Counted from the first letter of the stretch, positions 26,837 to 34,435 are shown. The stretch: DNA of 64,000 bases from JAFAHD01 sp963772515 (GCA_963772515.1 CAVYXC010000002.1:186001-250000), one strand, 5' to 3'. A program made the numbers and translations. Notes: generated by a model not told the origin, from the letters alone.

Positions 26837-28141
26837 TCACTCGTACACCGTGACGACGTCGCCGCTGCCGGGAATGACGTACATGTTGCCGATGCCCGTC
26901 GCCCGCGCGACTTGCCAGCCGACGACCGGCTCTTGCCTAGGATACACGACGCGCTGCGCGCCGGTCGGCCCGCCGACGATGCGCACGTGCGCGAAGCCGA
27001 GATGTTCGAGGTGCAGCGCGAGATGTTTTGAGCCGTAGAGGTCGATGTGAATCGATCCGGGAGCCGGGAACGCCGGCAAGCCGGTGCTCGACGAGCGCGA
27101 GCCGAACTCCGCCAGGCGCGCACGCACTTGCGCAGGATCGAGCACGACGTACTCCGCTTCGTCGATGGTGCCGGAGTGATTGATGCCCGGCACGCTGGCA
27201 TGCGCGAGGATCATCGAATCGGCGACCGTTCCGAGAGGCACTTGGAAGACGGGCGCCCCGGCCATCGCGATTCCGATGCGGACCAACTGGTCGTGTGGCA
27301 TATTGGTGGACACGTCGTGGTTCATGTGCGTGACGAACGCCGGCAGCAGCGTCGACACATGCGTGGGATCGAGCAGCTTGTTGCGCAGCAGGCCTAGCAC
27401 CTCGACCTCGGCCTGCATGCGCTGATAATCGTCGACGCGATACGAGTTGCCGGCCTGGTTCTGACGCACTCTGATGAACGCGAGCGCTTGCGCGCCGTTC
27501 ATGTGCTGCACTCCGGGCCGGAAATCCGCGTGGCTGAACTGCGGATCGTAGATGCGCTCCTTGACGTTCACGGTCAGGCCGCCGACGTAGTCCACGGCTT
27601 CTTTGAATCCGGCGAAGTTCGCGACGAGATATCCATCGATCGGCAGCCCGGTCAGCGCGCCGACCGCTTGCGAGAGATACTGCGGGCCGCGCGGCGGCGT
27701 CTCTTGGTCGCCCATGAAGAACAGCGTCTTGATCTTCGGCACGGAGTTGTGCCACTTCGGCTGCGCGATGAGCGCATCGCGCGGGATGGTGATGGCGTAG
27801 ATCGCATGCGCGCGCGGATCGACGCGCGCGAGCAGGATGACGTCTGCCTGTCCGGCAGCCGAGCCCAGTCCGAGCGGATCGCTCGCTTTGAGATCGCGGC
27901 CGTTGTTGGCGATCAACAAGATGTTCGTGGGCCGGTCGCCCATCGTCAGCCTAGCGGCGACGCCGCCGGCCCAATGCCTGCTCGATCGCCATAGCAACGC
28001 GACGACGGCGAGAAGTGCGACCAGCGCGATGACGGCGCCGACGATGATCACGGTCGTCCGGCGTCCCGAGGGTCTGCGTACAAGCACGATAGGTCGGTAC
28101 TCCATCCGAAAGCAAATGCGCCGGGCGACCGGTGATCGCAT
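26837..28141 (-). CDS. LytR-CpsA-Psr (LCP) family protein with LytR C-terminal domain
   Basis: A protein of up to 434 residues with an N-terminal membrane helix (VIIVGAVIALVALLAVVALL), an LCP domain (TNILLIANNGRD, AQPKWHNSVPKIKTLFFMGD, GLPIDGYLVANFAGFKEAVDYVGG, GAQALAFIRVRQNQ) and a C-terminal LytR_C-like domain after about residue 340. LCP enzymes transfer lipid-linked glycopolymers to peptidoglycan or, in some bacteria, to other envelope acceptors. The arginines and aspartates that bind the pyrophosphate lipid are present. The start is uncertain: ATG 28141 or ATG 28105; neither has a good ribosome-binding site. An LCP protein in a diderm context fits surface polysaccharide attachment, along with the nearby acyltransferases. 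Confidence 0.9.
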   Translation of the reverse strand: MRSPVARRICFRMEYRPIVLVRRPSGRRTTVIIVGAVIALVALLAVVALLWRSSRHWAGGVAARLTMGDRPTNILLIANNGRDLKASDPLGLGSAAGQADVILLARVDPRAHAIYAITIPRDALIAQPKWHNSVPKIKTLFFMGDQETPPRGPQYLSQAVGALTGLPIDGYLVANFAGFKEAVDYVGGLTVNVKERIYDPQFSHADFRPGVQHMNGAQALAFIRVRQNQAGNSYRVDDYQRMQAEVEVLGLLRNKLLDPTHVSTLLPAFVTHMNHDVSTNMPHDQLVRIGIAMAGAPVFQVPLGTVADSMILAHASVPGINHSGTIDEAEYVVLDPAQVRARLAEFGSRSSSTGLPAFPAPGSIHIDLYGSKHLALHLEHLGFAHVRIVGGPTGAQRVVYPRQEPVVGWQVARATGIGNMYVIPGSGDVVTVYE

Positions 28142-28168
28142 CAGCAGGCGCCGACTGTTTTATCTTGC

Positions 28169-28813
28169 TTAGTAGGAAGGAGACGGCGGCGCGCGTTCGC
28201 CCAGACCGCAATGCAGCGGACCCAGCCGCGGCAACCATGCGCGCGCCGCGCGCGGGAGAATCGTCCCGCTATCGGCGGCGGCGGTGGTGAACGTTTGGAG
28301 CAGACCGGCGATTCGGATTGCCCCGTGCGCGAATCCGTGCAGCGCTCGCGTAAGCACGTGCGCCGTCGCGATGCAGAAGACACCGTGGATAATGAGACTG
28401 ACGGCGAGCGGACCGCCAAGCCACAGTGTGCCGCCGAGGATGTGGCCCCGCACGGCGAACTGCTCGAAGCTCTCCATCGCGAACAACGCCGACATCTGCA
28501 TGCCGAACGCCGCCGGTATGAAGGGCGCGATGTTGCGCGCGCGCAGCACGTGGCTCGACAGACGCAGCCATGCAGCAACGCGCTTGGCGTCCCCGGTGGC
28601 GGCGAGCCGACTCAGCCGCCGGACGATCACGATCGCGCAGAACACGATGCCGAAGGCGATGGTCGGGATGACGTCGAGATTGCTATGATCGGTAAAATCG
28701 CTGCGCCCGAACCAGCCCGCATTGGAGGCGAACTCGATGCATGGGTTGGCGAGGCCCGCAGCGATGATCGCCACCACCGCGCAGAACCACAGCCGATATG
28801 ACAGACGAGACAT
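28169..28813 (-). CDS. Integral membrane protein, unknown function
   Basis: A 214-residue protein with five or so hydrophobic segments (near residues 9-28, 48-66, 92-112, 125-160) and a basic, proline-rich tail. The motif-like stretches are NPCIEFASNAGWFGRSDFTD and GHILGGTLWLGGPLAVSLI. I do not recognise the family. The start ATG at 28813 fits the first helix. It sits between the LCP gene and an unusual HELxE protein on the same strand, with short gaps on both sides, and may be co-transcribed with the LCP gene. Confidence 0.75.
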   Translation of the reverse strand: MSRLSYRLWFCAVVAIIAAGLANPCIEFASNAGWFGRSDFTDHSNLDVIPTIAFGIVFCAIVIVRRLSRLAATGDAKRVAAWLRLSSHVLRARNIAPFIPAAFGMQMSALFAMESFEQFAVRGHILGGTLWLGGPLAVSLIIHGVFCIATAHVLTRALHGFAHGAIRIAGLLQTFTTAAADSGTILPRAARAWLPRLGPLHCGLGERAPPSPSY

Positions 28814-28866
28814 AGGTCGATGCCAGACTTAGGCCGGGAGTCGGCGCTTGACCTCTGCGGGTCTTC

Positions 28867-29613
28867 TCAGCGACATCCCGCGGCGCTGTTCGACCATTCG
28901 AGTTGCACCGTGTAGCCGTCGAGCGTCTTCGTCTGCCAGGCGCAGATATCGCCGATCTCGCCATTCGCATCGTCGTACCAACCCTGGCCGGGCACCGGAT
29001 CGGTGATCGCTTCGCACAGCTCGTGCGACGAGGTCACGGTCAGCGCATCGAATGCCGCCAGTCCACCCAGGCAGCCTTGGCAGTCCGGATACGGCTCGAC
29101 CGCGTAGTACGTCGATCCTCCTGCGACGTCGTGGTATCCGCAAAAGGCCTGACACGACGCCTGGCCGCTGGACGTCACCGTAACGCCGCTCGGCAAATAT
29201 ATGAAGTAGAGCGCGTTCGCGCCGGCAGCGGGCACGGAGCCAGCCTTCAAGAGGCCCTGCAAAAACGACCTGATGGCGACGTCGTCAACCGTTGCCGCAG
29301 GCGCTTGGTCGACGGTGAGCGTGCCCGCCCGCGTGCCGTGTCCTATCGCCATCCCGCCCACGCTGTATTCCTTGAGTTGATCGAACAGCGCGCTGGCGAG
29401 GATGTCGTCGAAAAACGTGTTGATGCGCGCGACGAGCGCGCTCTGCGGCGCTTGCTTCCACCACGAGCCCCAGAAGATCGTGGTCACTTGCACCGCGGTG
29501 AGCAACGGGCCGTTGCGATACGTCAGCTTCGCGGCAGCCGCGGGGCGGGCCGCCGGGAGTTTGAGGGGCACGATGCGGATGACATCGCCTGGCTGATTCT
29601 TGACGTGCGACAT
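28867..29613 (-). CDS. Protein with conserved SSHELCEAITDP motif, EXORDIUM/Phi-1-like
   Basis: A 248-residue protein. Its C-terminal half has TSSHELCEAITDPVPGQGWY followed by GEIGDICAWQ, and the N-terminal half has VTTIFWGSWWK. This pattern (HELxEAxTDP then GWYD and EIGD-C) recalls EXORDIUM/Phi-1 family proteins of plants and related bacterial proteins, and the HEL..E spacing is reminiscent of a metallopeptidase site, but no activity is established. Cysteines cluster in QASCQAFCGYHD and PDCQGC, suggesting disulfides and an extracytoplasmic life, yet no signal peptide is present from the ATG at 29613. It may be exported another way, or the start may be wrong. Confidence 0.7.
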   Translation of the reverse strand: MSHVKNQPGDVIRIVPLKLPAARPAAAAKLTYRNGPLLTAVQVTTIFWGSWWKQAPQSALVARINTFFDDILASALFDQLKEYSVGGMAIGHGTRAGTLTVDQAPAATVDDVAIRSFLQGLLKAGSVPAAGANALYFIYLPSGVTVTSSGQASCQAFCGYHDVAGGSTYYAVEPYPDCQGCLGGLAAFDALTVTSSHELCEAITDPVPGQGWYDDANGEIGDICAWQTKTLDGYTVQLEWSNSAAGCR

Positions 29614-29700
29614 GGGGCGGCCAGCTTCGCTGCGAGTGCCGCGACATTCCCGCTGGGAACAGTCTCAAGGACCCTTCGCGGCGACGACCAAGCCTCGCGC

Positions 29701-30549
29701 ATGGCGAGCGAGCGCATCCTCGAGGGCACAACCGTCGCCGTGACCGGCTCGAACAGCGGCATCGGTCTGTATACCGTACTCGGCTTGGCGCGCCTAGGCG
29801 CGCGCGTGGTGATGATCTGCCGCAGCCGCGAGCGCGGCGAGTCGGCCCAAGCGTGGATCGCGCAGCGACTGCTCGGTGCGCGAACCACGCTGCTCATCGC
29901 GGACCTTTCCGACATGGCGCAAGTGCGCCGGCTGTGCGCCGAGCTGCCGCGCGTCGCGCCCGATCTTCGTGTGCTCGTCAACAACGCGGGCCTTATCACG
30001 ACGCGCCGGACCATGACCGCCGAAGGTTTTGAGATGACTTTCGCAGTCAATCACCTTGCGCCGTTCTTGCTCAGCACGTCGCTGCTCGATGTCTTGCGCT
30101 CCAACGCTCCTGCGCGTATCGTCAATGTCAACTCCGACGCGCATCTTTCCGCCACGCTGGATTTCGACGATCTCAACGGCGAGCGTCACAGCTTTGCCCC
30201 CAATGCATATGGCCAGTCGAAGCTCGCGAACATGCTGTTCACCGTTGAGCTCGCGCGGCGGGTTGATCCTGCGGCCGTCACCGTGAACGCGTTGCATCCA
30301 GGCCTGGTCGCGACCGACTTCGGCGAGGTCGGCGGTCTGGTGCAATTCGGGTGGACGTTCATGAAGCCGTTCGGGTTGTCGCCCGAGCGGGGCGCCGCGA
30401 CGTCCATCTATTGCGCGTCGTCGCCGCAACTCGCCGGTGTCACAGGCGGCTTCTTCGTCAACTGCGCGCCGGCTCGTCCTAATCCGCTGGTCGACGACGG
30501 TCAGGTTCGTCTGCGTCTCTGGGAAATCACCGAGTCGATGCTGGTTTAG
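29701..30549 (+). CDS. Short-chain dehydrogenase/reductase
   Basis: A 282-residue classical SDR: cofactor motif VAVTGSNSGIGLYT, VLVNNAGLITTRR (NNAG), the serine region IVNVNSDAHLS and the catalytic pair in NAYGQSKLANMLF (YxxxK). The residues after the first strand (MICRSRER) favour NADP(H), as in retinol-dehydrogenase-like members. The substrate is unknown. The ATG at 29701 gives the expected N-terminus; the much longer frame upstream is antisense to the gene at 28867-29613. Its stop codon lies inside the promoter of the first microprotein pair. Confidence 0.92.
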   Translation: MASERILEGTTVAVTGSNSGIGLYTVLGLARLGARVVMICRSRERGESAQAWIAQRLLGARTTLLIADLSDMAQVRRLCAELPRVAPDLRVLVNNAGLITTRRTMTAEGFEMTFAVNHLAPFLLSTSLLDVLRSNAPARIVNVNSDAHLSATLDFDDLNGERHSFAPNAYGQSKLANMLFTVELARRVDPAAVTVNALHPGLVATDFGEVGGLVQFGWTFMKPFGLSPERGAATSIYCASSPQLAGVTGGFFVNCAPARPNPLVDDGQVRLRLWEITESMLV

Positions 30550-30568
30550 CCAGGCGCATCGGCGGGTA
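30543..30568 (+). promoter_or_regulatory. SigmaB/sigmaF-like promoter of microprotein pair 1
   Basis: GGTTT at 30543-30547, a 16-base spacer and GGGTA at 30564-30568. This matches the GGTTT-N15-17-GGGTA form known for mycobacterial sigmaF and is close to Bacillus sigmaB (GTTTAA-N12-15-GGGTAT). A start near 30577 would make the palindrome at 30578 the very 5' end of the message. A second GGGTAA at 33250-33255 lies before pair 2, where the -35 is much weaker. Use of an alternative sigma factor is inference. Confidence 0.4.
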
Positions 30569-30577
30569 AACTTTTCA

Positions 30578-30595
30578 GCGACCTCCGGAGGTCGC
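30578..30595 (+). promoter_or_regulatory. Perfect 18-bp palindrome enclosing the ribosome-binding site of microprotein 1a
   Basis: GCGACCTCCGGAGGTCGC is its own reverse complement. As RNA it can fold with a CCGG loop and a 7-bp stem that traps part of the GGAGG (30587-30591) used by the ATG at 30600. It may control translation, or be a DNA operator. Confidence 0.55.
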
Positions 30596-30599
30596 CAAT

Positions 30600-30671
30600 A
30601 TGGATACAGTGGTCATCATCCTGCTTCTCGTGCTCATCTTGCTGGCCGTCACCGGCCATCTCAAACTCTAG
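30600..30671 (+). CDS. Membrane microprotein 1a (23 residues)
   Basis: A tiny frame encoding MDTVV then IILLLVLILLAVTGHLKL and a stop: two or three polar residues, a hydrophobic stretch long enough to span a membrane, and a short basic tail. It has a good ribosome-binding site, GGAGG, 8 bases before the ATG. Three related frames lie at 30693, 33306 and 33423. Across them the tail Gly-His-Leu-Lys-Leu is kept while third codon bases vary, which argues for selection on the peptide. It is too short for usual gene finders. The size and composition recall Ibs-type type I toxins or small stress membrane proteins, but no homology is claimed. First of a pair; likely co-transcribed with 1b. Confidence 0.75.
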   Translation: MDTVVIILLLVLILLAVTGHLKL

Positions 30672-30692
30672 GGCGCTTGGGGAGGACAAACC

Positions 30693-30761
30693 GTGGAAGC
30701 TTTTCTCATCGTCATGCTCGTGCTGATACTGCTGGTGGTCACCGGTCACCTGAAGCTCTAA
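30693..30761 (+). CDS. Membrane microprotein 1b (22 residues)
   Basis: Starts at GTG 30693 after GGGGAGG and encodes MEAFLIV, then MLVLILLVVTGHLKL. It follows 1a by 21 bases. The N-terminus (x-A-F-L/I-I-V) matches that of 2b at 33423 rather than 1a, so the pair contains an a-type and a b-type peptide. Its last 23 bases overlap the 3' end of comEC on the other strand, so the two transcripts would be antisense at their ends. The function is unknown. Confidence 0.72.
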   Translation: MEAFLIVMLVLILLVVTGHLKL

Positions 30762-33165
30762 CAGAAATCAGCGTTCCGTCAGTCTCGATCGATATACCGC
30801 CATCCGTATCGGTGCGGTATATCGACGTTCCGGCGGCGCGAAACGCGCCGAGCGTCTGAGGACTGGGGTGCCCGAACACGTTGTGCCTGCCGCACGAGAT
30901 GATCGCGATCGTTGGGTGCACCGCGGCCAAGAACTCCGGCGTCGACGAATATGCGCTGCCGTGATGGCCGACCTTGAGGATGTCCGCGCGTAAGTCGGCT
31001 GGTCCATGCGACAACAGGCGTGCTTCAGCTTCCGATTGTGCATCGCCTGTGAGCAGCATGGCTGTGCGGCCGAACTCGACGCGCAGCACTACCGAGTTGT
31101 TGTTGATGTCCGACGACGTCCCCGTGATCAGCGGCAGCTCGGGCGCCAGGATCCGTACATGCGTTAGCGGGCCGAGATCGAACGATTCGCCGCGGATCGC
31201 GCGGCGCCATGGAATTCCGCGCTGGCGTACCACGTCGAGCGCACGTTGATATGCCGGCCCTTGATAGAGCTGCGCGGAATCCCAGATTGATCCGACGCGC
31301 TCTCGGGCGAGGATCACCGGCAACCCGCCGGCGTGGTCGCCGTGCGGATGTGTGAGCACGACTGCATCCAGACGCAGCACCCAGTGCCGCAGTAAGAACG
31401 GCAGCACCGTGCGCGTTGCGATACGATCGCCGATCGGCTGCGCCACGACGCCGCTGCCGGCGCGCTCGAGTTTGCCGCCGCCGTCGACGAGCATCGCATG
31501 CATGCCCGGCGCGCGCACCAGCAGACAATCCGCTTGGCCGACGTCGATCGCGTCGAGATGGACGCGAGGGTCCAGAGCAGCCGCAGCACCGGGCGCGCAA
31601 TAGATCGCAGCCAGCAGCAGTGCGGCCGCCGCACCGCCGATGAGCAACCGCCTTACGGACATCCTCACGTGAACCGCCCACGCGAATGCGCCGAGCACGA
31701 TCCAATAGCACACCAAGAACACATGGGTCGGCGGAGGCACGTCGATGTGCGCCGCCGGCAAGGATGCAAATCGCTCGACCGCGCCGGTGATGAAGAGCAA
31801 GCACCACCATGTGAGATTCGACAGCGGCCAAGCCAGTACAGGGAGCACGAGCGCGGCGGCGGCATAGAGCGCGCCTGTCGCCATGACGATGCCGACCATC
31901 GGCACGACGACGAGGTTGGCCGCGATCGAATAGGGCGTGAACGCGTTGAAATAAAGCGCTTGAAGGGGCGCGAGCGCGACTTGCACCGAGGTCCCGGTCC
32001 GTACGAGTTCCGCGATCCAGCGCGGCCCCCACACTCCCTCGCGGATGCCCAGCGTCGCGAATGTCGGACTGAGAAGCGCGATGCCCGCGACGCAGGCGAA
32101 CGACATCGAGAACGACGGCGAAAGCAGCGCGAGCGGATGCGGCAGCGTCACTGCGAGCGCCGCCGCTGCCAAGACGGCCGATGCGGTGCGCGCTCTCCCG
32201 CTCTCGAACGCGATGATGCCGACCGTGAGCATTGTGGCGGCGCGCAGCGTCGGGATGTGCAAACCGGCCAGCGCCGCGTAGGCCCAGGCGGCGCCGACGA
32301 CGACTGCGGCACGCGCCGTGCGCGGCAGAGGTGTCTGGCCGAGCAAGGCAGCGACAAGCGCGGCCATGATGCCGAGGTGCAGACCGGCCGTCGTGAGCAC
32401 GTGGACCGTTCCGGTGTCGGCGAATTCTTGGCGCAGCGTAGCCGGGAGATTGCCGCGATCCCCCCACAACACACCCTCGAGCACCGTTGCGGGCAACGCC
32501 GGCAGACGTGACTCCACCGCCGCCGCGAAGCGGCTGCGCGCCCTGGCCCACCACGCATTCCAGCCGGTGGCGGGACCGATGATGCGAAGATCGCCAGGCC
32601 GGTGCACCGTCAATATGACGGAGACGCCTTGGTCCGCGAGTTGATCGCGCTCGGCCGGCTCGCCATCGTTGCGCGGGCCTGCCGGTATGTCGATCCGGGC
32701 ACGCACCCTCGCGCGCTCACCCGCAAGTTGGCTACTGACCGCCGCGGGAAGTTCAAGCAGGGCGACGCGACCTGCCAACGCACCAGAAGGAGCCGTGTCG
32801 CCATCGCCGAGGATCGATGCGCGGGCAGACCAACCGTTGGCCGAAGGCCGCGCGCGCTCGAGGAACTCGACGACGACGACAGTGTGCCGCCCGTCGAGGG
32901 CGTCGAGGCCCCGGCGCTCGCGGGCAGACTCAGCGAGACGAGCTCCGACAACGCCACACGTAAAGCAAACCAGCGCTATGAGCGCCGCTGACTTTAGCTG
33001 CTCCCGTGCCCGGGCGATGAAAAGCGCGGCCGCCGCCAAAGCAGCCAATGCCACGACGATGATGCCCGCCGGGTGTGACGCGAGCACCATGATTCCAGCT
33101 GCGTACGCCCCGAAAGCGATCGCCAACCGGTGACCGCGCGCGAGTTTGTCAAGCTGCTCCGGCAT
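30739..33165 (-). CDS. comEC: DNA internalisation/competence protein ComEC (Rec2 family)
   Basis: An 808-residue protein with all three ComEC parts: N-terminal membrane helices and an OB-like DUF4131 region (to about residue 210), the Competence domain with many helices (VLEGVLWGDRGNLPATLRQEF, TAGLHLGIMAALVAALLG, HIPTLRAATMLTVGII), and a C-terminal metallo-beta-lactamase domain (IDVGQADCLLVRAP, VLTHPHGDHAGGLPVIL, KVGHHGSAYSS). ComEC forms the channel for single-stranded DNA during natural transformation; its lactamase domain is thought to degrade one strand. comEA is at 37910. The gene is flanked on the opposite strand by two microprotein pairs, one overlapping its 3' end. Confidence 0.95.
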   Translation of the reverse strand: MPEQLDKLARGHRLAIAFGAYAAGIMVLASHPAGIIVVALAALAAAALFIARAREQLKSAALIALVCFTCGVVGARLAESARERRGLDALDGRHTVVVVEFLERARPSANGWSARASILGDGDTAPSGALAGRVALLELPAAVSSQLAGERARVRARIDIPAGPRNDGEPAERDQLADQGVSVILTVHRPGDLRIIGPATGWNAWWARARSRFAAAVESRLPALPATVLEGVLWGDRGNLPATLRQEFADTGTVHVLTTAGLHLGIMAALVAALLGQTPLPRTARAAVVVGAAWAYAALAGLHIPTLRAATMLTVGIIAFESGRARTASAVLAAAALAVTLPHPLALLSPSFSMSFACVAGIALLSPTFATLGIREGVWGPRWIAELVRTGTSVQVALAPLQALYFNAFTPYSIAANLVVVPMVGIVMATGALYAAAALVLPVLAWPLSNLTWWCLLFITGAVERFASLPAAHIDVPPPTHVFLVCYWIVLGAFAWAVHVRMSVRRLLIGGAAAALLLAAIYCAPGAAAALDPRVHLDAIDVGQADCLLVRAPGMHAMLVDGGGKLERAGSGVVAQPIGDRIATRTVLPFLLRHWVLRLDAVVLTHPHGDHAGGLPVILARERVGSIWDSAQLYQGPAYQRALDVVRQRGIPWRRAIRGESFDLGPLTHVRILAPELPLITGTSSDINNNSVVLRVEFGRTAMLLTGDAQSEAEARLLSHGPADLRADILKVGHHGSAYSSTPEFLAAVHPTIAIISCGRHNVFGHPSPQTLGAFRAAGTSIYRTDTDGGISIETDGTLISVRASGDR

Positions 33166-33245
33166 CGGCAGCCGCCGTCACGCAATCCCGCTCTGCGGTC
33201 AAGGAGCCGCTTGGACGAGAGCGAGGGAAACGTATGTTCGATGCT

Positions 33246-33305
33246 GAACGGGTAAATCCGACTCGTCCGTTCTGACAATTGAACGGTTTCGAGAGGAGGG
33301 TCCTC
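33246..33305 (+). promoter_or_regulatory. Structured leader of microprotein pair 2
   Basis: GAACGG (33246-33251), CCGTTC (33267-33272) and GAACGG (33281-33286) allow two mutually exclusive hairpins. Next to the start codon, GAGGA-GGG-TCCTC (33293-33305) folds the ribosome-binding site GGAGG into a stem that ends one base before the GTG at 33306. A GGGTAA lies at 33250-33255. Sequestration of the binding site parallels that seen for pair 1. Confidence 0.45.
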
Positions 33306-33377
33306 GTGGGAACAGCCGTGATCATCATTTTGCTCGTCCTGATACTGCTGGCGGTCGCCGGCCACTTGAAGCTATAA
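33306..33377 (+). CDS. Membrane microprotein 2a (23 residues)
   Basis: Starts at GTG 33306 just after AGGAGGG and encodes MGTAV, then IIILLVLILLAVAGHLKL. It is most like 1a, with the same length, VLILLAV core and Gly-His-Leu-Lys-Leu tail. Codons for the tail differ from 1a at most third positions (GGC CAC TTG AAG CTA against GGC CAT CTC AAA CTC). This points to an old duplication kept under protein-level selection. One membrane-spanning helix and no other feature. Followed after 45 bases by 2b. Confidence 0.75.
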   Translation: MGTAVIIILLVLILLAVAGHLKL

Positions 33378-33422
33378 GGCGGACCCAGGCACCGTTCATC
33401 GGCGGAAGGGAAGTGATCTGAC

Positions 33423-33491
33423 GTGACAGCGTTCATCATCGTCCTGCTCGTGCTGATCTTGTTGTTGGTCAGCGGTCATCTGACGCTCTAG
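33423..33491 (+). CDS. Membrane microprotein 2b (22 residues)
   Basis: Starts at GTG 33423 after a weak GGAAG and encodes MTAFIIV, then LLVLILLLVSGHLTL. It matches 1b in length and N-terminal A-F-x-I-V; the tail lysine is replaced by threonine, the only such change in the four copies. The stop lies 7 bases before the TTG start of the epimerase gene, so pair 2 and the epimerase may share a transcript. The function is unknown. Confidence 0.68.
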   Translation: MTAFIIVLLVLILLLVSGHLTL

Positions 33492-33498
33492 GCGCGCT

Positions 33499-34422
33499 TT
33501 GCGCGTCCTCGTCACCGGCGGCGCGGGCTTTATAGGCTCGCACATCGTCGACGCTTTGATCGCTGCCGGGCATGATGTCGGCGTCGTCGACAGCCTGTGG
33601 GAACATGGCGGCGGCAGACGCGGGCACATCAACACCGACGCTCAATTCTTTCAACGTGACATCCGCGACCCCGCGCTCGCGGATGTCTTCACGTCGTTCA
33701 AGCCCGAAATCGTCAGCCATCACGCGGCGCAGCCCAGCGTTGCGTTTTCCACCAAGGATCCGTCGTACGACGCCGACGTCAACGTCCGCGGCCTGATCAA
33801 CGTCCTGGGCTTGGCGACGCGCACCGGCGTGCGCAAAGTGATCTACGCGTCGTCGTCGGCGATCTACGGCACGCCCGAGCGCTTGCCGATCGACGAATCG
33901 CATCCGCAGCGGCCGGAGTCGCCATACGGCATCACCAAGATGGTCGGCGAGCACTATCTGCGATATTATGCCGCCAGCGGCGGACCGGCGTTCACGGCGT
34001 TGCGCTACGGCAACGTCTATGGTCCGCGTCAGGATCCAAGCGGCGAAGCGGGCGTCATCGCGATCTTTGCGTCGCGCATCCTAGCGGGTCAGCCGATCCG
34101 CATCGACTGGGACGGCGAGCAGCAAAAGGACTACGTCTATGTCAGCGACATCGCGCGCGCGAACCTCATGGCCTTGAGCGGCGCCGACGGTGAGTCGCTG
34201 AACATCGGCAACGGCGTTGGCACGTCAGTCAACGAACTGCACCGCTTGATCGCCCTCGCGGCGGGGAGCGACGTCGAGGTCGAGCACGCGCCAAAACGCG
34301 CCGGCGACATCAGAACCTGCGTCTTCGCGATCCAGAAAGCCAAATCGGTGCTCGGCTGGCAGCCGAAGATAGCATTGCCAGATGGCATCGCGAGCACCGT
34401 CGAGTATTTCCGAAAGAACTAA
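33499..34422 (+). CDS. NAD-dependent nucleotide-sugar epimerase/dehydratase (UDP-glucose 4-epimerase-like)
   Basis: A 307-residue extended SDR: RVLVTGGAGFIGSHIVDALI binds NAD, HHAAQPSVAFSTKDPSYDADVNVRG follows, YASSSAIYGTPERLPIDES has the serine, and SPYGITKMVGEHYLRYY the YxxxK pair. RYGNVYGPRQDPSGEAGVIAIF is typical of GalE-like UDP-sugar epimerases. It supplies sugar nucleotides for surface glycans, though the exact sugar is uncertain. The start is TTG at 33499. No ATG is near the conserved beginning, and its ribosome-binding site would lie within microprotein 2b. Confidence 0.93.
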   Translation: MRVLVTGGAGFIGSHIVDALIAAGHDVGVVDSLWEHGGGRRGHINTDAQFFQRDIRDPALADVFTSFKPEIVSHHAAQPSVAFSTKDPSYDADVNVRGLINVLGLATRTGVRKVIYASSSAIYGTPERLPIDESHPQRPESPYGITKMVGEHYLRYYAASGGPAFTALRYGNVYGPRQDPSGEAGVIAIFASRILAGQPIRIDWDGEQQKDYVYVSDIARANLMALSGADGESLNIGNGVGTSVNELHRLIALAAGSDVEVEHAPKRAGDIRTCVFAIQKAKSVLGWQPKIALPDGIASTVEYFRKN

Positions 34423-34435
34423 GAAGCTATCGTAG

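Noticed and set aside
30546..33439. Minus-strand short frames opposite the microproteins, rich in Q, H, D and E
   Set aside because: They are the predictable antisense of leucine/valine codons, have no ribosome-binding site, and partly overlap comEC.
30600..33491. Calling the microproteins Ibs or Ldr toxins
   Set aside because: Only size and hydrophobicity agree. The Gly-His-Leu-Lys-Leu tail is not part of those families as I know them, and no antisense antitoxin RNA could be shown from sequence alone.
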